From positions 10,702,001 to 10,766,000 of the forward strand of contig OX387608.1 of assembly GCA_947568835.1 (NCBI GenBank): DNA of 64,000 nt. The letters run 5' to 3'. Under the pieces are notes generated by a model, which was given only the letters and a program-made list of their open reading frames with translations, ran no database searches and had not been told where the DNA came from. Below are positions 58,908-64,000 of the stretch, piece after piece. The stretch is from Protonemura montana (lineage: Eukaryota > Arthropoda > Insecta > Plecoptera > Nemouridae). The position numbers and the translations under genes were made by a program. Each line of letters begins with the position of its first letter. Position 1 is the first letter of the stretch.

Positions 58908-59195
58908 AGAGGCGTTTTTAGGTGCCATACGGGTCAACTGAATTTTAAAACACTACAAATTCTCTCCGCTGATTTCCACCAATTAATTTTTTAAGCTTCT
59001 GTTGTGACGGGTGTTTTGTTTTTCGAGCTTTTGGGAGAAATTTTTTACCAAATATAAAAATGTTACGAATTTTTCTACAGATGTCATAAGTATTAGGAAT
59101 TTGTTCCAGTGAAATCTTTGCTGAAACTTCATTTGTGAGTTGGTAGTAATGTTGGTAAGGCAGTCCTAGGGCTGATATCTTCTTTAACGGGCTTG
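58908..59195 (+). repeat. Dispersed repeat family C, copy 3
   Basis: GAGGCGTTTTTAGGTGCCAT, TCTCTCCGCTGATTTCCACC, GTGAGTTGGTAGTAATGTTG and GGCAGTCCTAGGGCTG align with copies 1 and 2. Confidence 0.6.
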
Positions 59196-60241
59196 TCTCT
59201 GCGATATTTCTTTTTAATTCTAGAATAAAATAACTATTCTTTAATGAGCAATTTTCTGTGTGACATAAGCTACATAAAGTACAAAGACAAGTAAACTTTT
59301 TAGTCTAGTCTCGGATGACATGATAAATCTTTCCACAGTCTAATTAGCTTGAAAATAATTCCAACAGCAGCGAGTAAAAATTCGCACCGTTTTATTTAAA
59401 AATAATGAATTACCGTTGTCAAGGATTGCCGAGCGCACTGGTTTCGCTTCACAAAATTACAATAATTAAAGATCTTTGGAGAGAAACTCGGCTGTGTAAA
59501 GTATGAGAAACTCACTCCCCCTGACTTGATCGTATCCTAGTACTAATCCAGTTTCGCGTGTCACGCAGATTAATCAAAAGAAGAAGAAAAAACACCACCA
59601 ACGTTTTCCATTTGAAGCTTGACTACACTATCTTTTCAGCTCTATATTGATTAAAATGATGTTAACTTTATTTTCAACATGAGATTACCATTTTGGATAA
59701 GACAAAGTGCAAATATAAAACATAACGACAAGCAGTTTATTTGACAGTTAGCTGATTTTTTCTTTTTGAATTTACCCCTAAAACATCTAGCCTAGTTACC
59801 GCTGTGAATTTCTACGGTACGATTCTGCGTTGCAACAAAGCACAGAATTTATGAGAAATCCTGCAGTCTTCAATGCATTAGGATCTGGTATTCAATGAAA
59901 CGGAAACGGTTGGTAATATCCACAAATTTCCAACGCCATTGGGCGAACGTGTGAAAGCAGTGAACATTTCCTAGCAAGAATAAAAGGTTGTGTTTGGATT
60001 TGGTGCTCTCGGTTGAAACGGAATCCCACTGTATTTGGGGGTAGCAAGCCCAATTGTAAATAATATGTCATCCGGCTGTGTGGCTTTCCAGCCATTCCGG
60101 CAAAAATAAAGAATCTGTGTTCGCAAGATAAAAGCGTGAAACGATATTCTTTTATACTTGTGATAAACATGCGTTTTCTGTTCAGTTTTTAGAAAACCAG
60201 TTTCAAATAACGATTCACGAATTGTACTAACATTCATATAC

Positions 60242-60555
60242 ACTGTGGCGTATGTCTGGTGTTGGATGGGTGACCATCAAACACATAACCAGTTCTGTGT
60301 GGGAGACATGTTGGAGCGATCAAAGTTAGTACAGTTAATTCATTCACCTTGCTTATCAACGTTAAGCTGGTGAGGTCTCCTACCAGTAAGCCACATGTTG
60401 GCACAAGGTTTATCCAACTCCTGTCTACGTTAGGTTAAATTGGGTTCATCATCTCCCTCATCATCATCCGCTCATTTACCAACGCCATTAAAGAAGTAAC
60501 TCAGGGCCCGTTACCGAAACAGTGCGACGTTTAATCCCACAAATCAATTAATCAA
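60242..60555 (+). mobile_element. 5S-rRNA-derived SINE, copy 6 (5' truncated)
   Basis: Begins inside the 5S part: GTGTTGGATGGGTGACCATC is the best-preserved C-box of all copies. The body has ACCAGTTCTGTGTGGGAGAC and CCTTGCTTATCAACG; the tail has TCAGGGCCCGTTACCGAAAC, AGTGCGACGTTTAATCCC and ACAAATCAATTAATCAACGA. Confidence 0.75.
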
Positions 60556-61074
60556 CGAATGTCTGTTTGAGAAATCAATATCCCGTTTTAGAAAAGGCTT
60601 CATCTGCATAAAAACGGGTCGCAAGAGATCGGATGATGTCCCAGATTGTATTTACACTAGAACTCTCTAGTAAGCAGTTGGTTACTCTTTTCTTCGAAAC
60701 GTTAGACCTATTCCTTCGAACAAAATGAAATAACTGCAAGGTACTTTTGCTAATGGATTAGGCGACCGAGTCATTCTCCTTGGCACAAATCTAAAGTGAC
60801 TGGGAGAACTGGTTGGCTGAGACAAGGGTGCGTTAAGAGATTGACATTTTTAAAAATAGTCGAGAAACGCAAGTCGGTGCTGCCAGGATTAGGAGGAATT
60901 CGTATCGTTAGTTTATTTGTAAATAAATATGTCGTCATCAAAAGCAAAGTAGAACTCAGAATAAAAGATCGTCACAGACTTGAAGATTTTAAAGATCGTG
61001 GCAAGAATTTTCAGTCAGTTATAATTACAGCTTGTGAAAAAATCTGATGTAGATTTGGCATAATTCATGCCTGA

Positions 61075-61200
61075 GGTCCAACGAGAAATATTTGGTATCT
61101 TTTGATAACTTTTCAGACGCTTTTCTTGTCTGTGAAAGTAAATATTAATTCAACTCGAGTGGAGGAGCCAGGTTTGCTCTGCGGGCTGCATCTAGGAACC
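61075..61200 (-). repeat. Dispersed repeat family D, copy 4
   Basis: GCCAGGTTTGCTCTGCGGGC followed by TGCATCTAGGAAC is the inverse of the family D core; TTTTGATAACTTTTC nearby matches the flank of copy 3. Confidence 0.55.
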
Positions 61201-63271
61201 ACAACTGCAAGCATTCAACCCTAGCAAGTCAACCCCAAAAACAAGAGCCATAAGAAAATGAGGGAAATGATACAATTAAGGAGGTTCAAACCCGGGGAAG
61301 AAAAGGTTTATTGCTTCCGTGTATACAACAGTTGAACAGCCATCGCATAACCATGGCTGAATTATCGATTCTCTTCGAAGTTATGCCTGGTCATGACTCG
61401 CAAAACTAATCATATTTGATCATAATTACAAGTCCTGGTATTTATCTAAGGTTACAGTAACGCAAATAACGTAACTTATTTTGCAGAAGGAATTTCATTA
61501 CCCGGTGCCGAGAAAATCATTCATTCCGTTTTTTTTTTCTTTTAATCTAGGAAAATATCAAAAATATTTAAAATTTCACTTCTTGTTATAAAAGATTTTG
61601 CATTTGTTTGTCAGAAATGTCAGTGGGAAATGTAAGTTTTGAGTTTCATATTCAAATTTGAAACAAATTCAAATGTTTTCTTTCATAATATGGACACAAA
61701 AGCCATAAATATAATTTCTCTCTCTAATTTAAATAACCTTAATAAAAGAATCATAACCAAATTTAAAGATACAGACTTTAAGTTAAAGGATTCTGCGTTC
61801 AAACCCTGTATTGTAGTCCAACAATTGGCTTTGTTCACTTAACCACCGTCCAAGGCGCTTTAGTAAATGTAGAAACAGACACAGTTCTGCAGACCCATCG
61901 CAAAGCCGACGAATAACCGTTTCATACCCGTCTATTCGAGCCATTTAGGGCGTCCCAATTTTCCCATGGATTTTCCTGGGACGACGCAAACTCCGACGCC
62001 ATCCATGCTACTGCATAGCTGTATAGTGTCGTTAAAATAGAAGAGAATTAGATACCCGAGCGTCAGAAGGGACGTTTACTATACCACCCCATACACATGG
62101 GATGGCTTACGTTTCAGGGGTAGCAAAATAATATTTTAAGCCTGGGTTTTTGTGATTGCTTGAAATCAAAAACGTTTTTTACTTGGAGCGTGCGTTTTGT
62201 GTCTTTTTCATACGTTCTTTCTAGGTATGGTATATTGAGAATTTTGATCTCATATGAAAAAAAAAATCAGAGGATTCTGAGAAATGTTGGGATAATAGTA
62301 TAACATTGTATAGCACGATACTTCTATGTTCGTTTATTCTTTAACAAAAGATACTTTCTCAGGCAATCTGAGGCAACCAGTGAGAGCAAATTGAGCTGGT
62401 TTGTCAGGTGATCATTTCAATATGAAATCTTCAAACGTCTCAAGAATTTGTTGGTTCGACAGACTTTGTCCGGAGAATCTAATTTTCCTCTGATCATGGC
62501 GTAAATTATTGTTTTGTCACACTTGTGCGATGGGAATTTTTTTTTTTTTAATCTCCAAATCAACTGAACTACCAAATTAAAACATGTTGATAATCAAGTT
62601 CATCTCGATCAACTCTTTAAAGTCGTCCATATATTAAGATTGCTTCATTTAGTAATCTTACTACACCCAATAATCTTACTTATATCTTAAAATGATTGTT
62701 TACCTACTGACTCTAGGCGTATATGGTTTAAACATAAGATAGCAGAGTCTCCAAAATTAAGACATTTAAAAAATTGGTTTCTTCAATTTTGTTGTTTGAT
62801 TTCCATCAACTAGCTGATGGACTACCCCTGCTTTTATACTGTGTGCAGAGATTAAGTTTATCCAGGCGAACACTTTGCATTAACGAATTATTCCAATGGT
62901 AATCACAGAGATATTAGATACTTTATGTGGATCGCGGTATCTTCCAGCAAGAACATACAAGTAGGCATTGTCAAAGTAGTCTTCAAGTCATTAACCAGCA
63001 GAATGGCATCAGATTTACTCGATAGCAGGGGGGTTGCGATTAAGTAGCCACGTGGCAAGATTGCAAGTTCTTAGTTACCAAACTCTCTCAAAATAAGACA
63101 ACCCTGATTTTCATAAAAGATCGTTATATTTTATATAAAACCGTAAAAAATGAGAAATTCCTGCACATTAAAGATCATTGCGTGCCGTTCTAAATTAAAT
63201 CACAGGCTACTTTTACAGAAAAATTATTTCCATATCGAACAGAGAAAATGTGTCCACGCTTTTATTTATTA

Positions 63272-63635
63272 CTGGTGTTTTACGACGCACTGTTTTGACA
63301 TCTGGCCATGCGGCACTGGTCTAATGGCGTCAGTGAATGAGTGGATGATGACGAAGAAGATGATGAACCTGACCTAGCTTACAAGGGAGGAACAGAAACC
63401 CGGTGCCGACACGTAGCCAACTTCTGTCGAAGAGCACCAATGGGACCACTAAATGACGGTATAACACGAACGACGGTATTCCTCCACAAATCCATGCAGT
63501 CGAGAGGTTGATAAGCAAAATCTAACTTTCTTTCCTCCAACCTCTCTCCACAACAGAACTGGTTTTATGTATAGCGGTCACCCATCCACTACCTGACTCA
63601 ATGCAGTGTTGCTTAACTTCGGTGATCTCATATGC
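63272..63635 (-). mobile_element. 5S-rRNA-derived SINE, copy 7
   Basis: Minus-strand copy. Tail inverse TTTTACGACGCACTGTTTTG; body GAAACCCGGTGCCGACACGT and CAAATCCATGCAGTCGAGAG; head inverse GTCACCCATCCACTACCTGA and CAGTGTTGCTTAACTTCGGT. The extreme 5' head beyond ATGAGATCACC is replaced by unrelated sequence. High match to the 57000 copy. Confidence 0.78.
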
Positions 63636-63777
63636 CCGCGCTTTTCATCTAAGCGCTCTGAAAGCTTGTAACTGTTTGTACAAACTGGTTTTTACTTGAT
63701 TTATCCGTAACATCAAGTACCTTTAACAACCACAAACAATTATCATAATTTATCTAATATTACCAAAGCATTTATGT

Positions 63778-63793
63778 TGTATTATCATTATTA

Positions 63794-63828
<35 letters not shown>

Positions 63829-63829
63829 G
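63778..63829. repeat. (ATT)n microsatellite
   Basis: About 17 units of ATT/TTA with two interruptions. Simple-sequence repeat, probably polymorphic in length. Confidence 0.9.
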
Positions 63830-64000
63830 CTCAGAGAAGCGCTAAGAGAACTAAAATTACCTAATTCCTCAACCCTCGAACCTATATATACTCTCGCACA
63901 CTACAAATTCGACATAGACTAATTGGAAATTATCCAGCGAACTAGAACTTTTCAATTAGAACAGCGTACGTCGATAATGATTAACAGCAAAGCAACAACA

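Larger units (their letters stand above)
55967..64000. other. Start of intron 7
   Basis: At least 8 kb without a recognisable next receptor exon. Contains a poly(T) run (56046-56062), family D copy 3 (56820), SINEs at 57000-57425, 60242-60555 and 63272-63635, family C copy 3 (58908-59195), family D copy 4 (61075-61200) and an (ATT)n microsatellite (63778-63829). The rest is AT-rich DNA in which I see nothing. Confidence 0.5.

Noticed and set aside
1-64000. CRISPR arrays, operons, tRNA or full 5S rRNA genes
   Set aside because: No regularly spaced identical repeats, no bacterial gene layout, and no cloverleaf or full-length 5S sequence. The 5S-like segments are all inside SINEs and lack the complete gene.

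Overview
The window is nuclear DNA from an arthropod, most likely an insect. It is AT-rich, has canonical GT-AG introns several kb long, carries a short run of the insect telomere motif TTAGG, and is full of small DNA transposons, 5S-rRNA-derived SINEs and a complete LINE. There are no bacterial-type operons, CRISPR arrays, rRNA genes or tRNA genes that I can recognise. The species cannot be fixed from the sequence alone.

One host gene fills the window: the 5' part of an NMDA-type ionotropic glutamate receptor subunit 2 gene (Nmdar2/GluN2) on the plus strand. Seven coding exons splice in frame: 4176-4536, 28244-28422, 38077-38264, 41412-41641, 44774-44960, 48359-48497 and 55737-55966. Together they give 1514 coding bases (504 complete codons): signal peptide, amino-terminal domain and the first strand region of the S1 glutamate-binding lobe. 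The membrane and pore part lies beyond 64000. Intron 7 is at least 8 kb. A GC- and CpG-rich block at about 2990-3340 is the best promoter candidate.

Layout: 1-2990, upstream DNA with a SINE and a SINE fragment. 2990-4175, putative promoter and 5' UTR. 4537-28243, intron 1 (23.7 kb), holding a full-length CR1/Jockey-type LINE (about 6.45-11.34 kb), a MITE interrupted by a Tc1/mariner-like element (16.05-17.34 kb), a foldback element (17.6-18.3 kb) and other repeats. 28423-38076, intron 2, with a degenerate 10-bp minisatellite directly behind the exon 2 donor and several inverted-repeat elements. 38265-55736, introns 3-6, with TTAGG repeats, SINEs and a LINE remnant. 55967-64000, start of intron 7, with three SINEs.

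The strongest second-look items are: (a) the LINE, whose ORF1 and ORF2 lie in one continuous frame split by a single UAG followed by CAA; (b) a 5S-rRNA-derived SINE family with six main copies plus two fragments; (c) a TA-flanked element nested inside a MITE, with a paralogous MITE copy serving as the empty site; (d) a palindromic ~145-bp MITE family carrying an RFX X-box-like palindrome; (e) the decamer minisatellite; and (f) a ~21-bp motif shared by the interstitial TTAGG site and a MITE-flanking site 16 kb away. I did not find a new defence or metabolic system. The novelty lies in the mobile-element content of a neural receptor gene.
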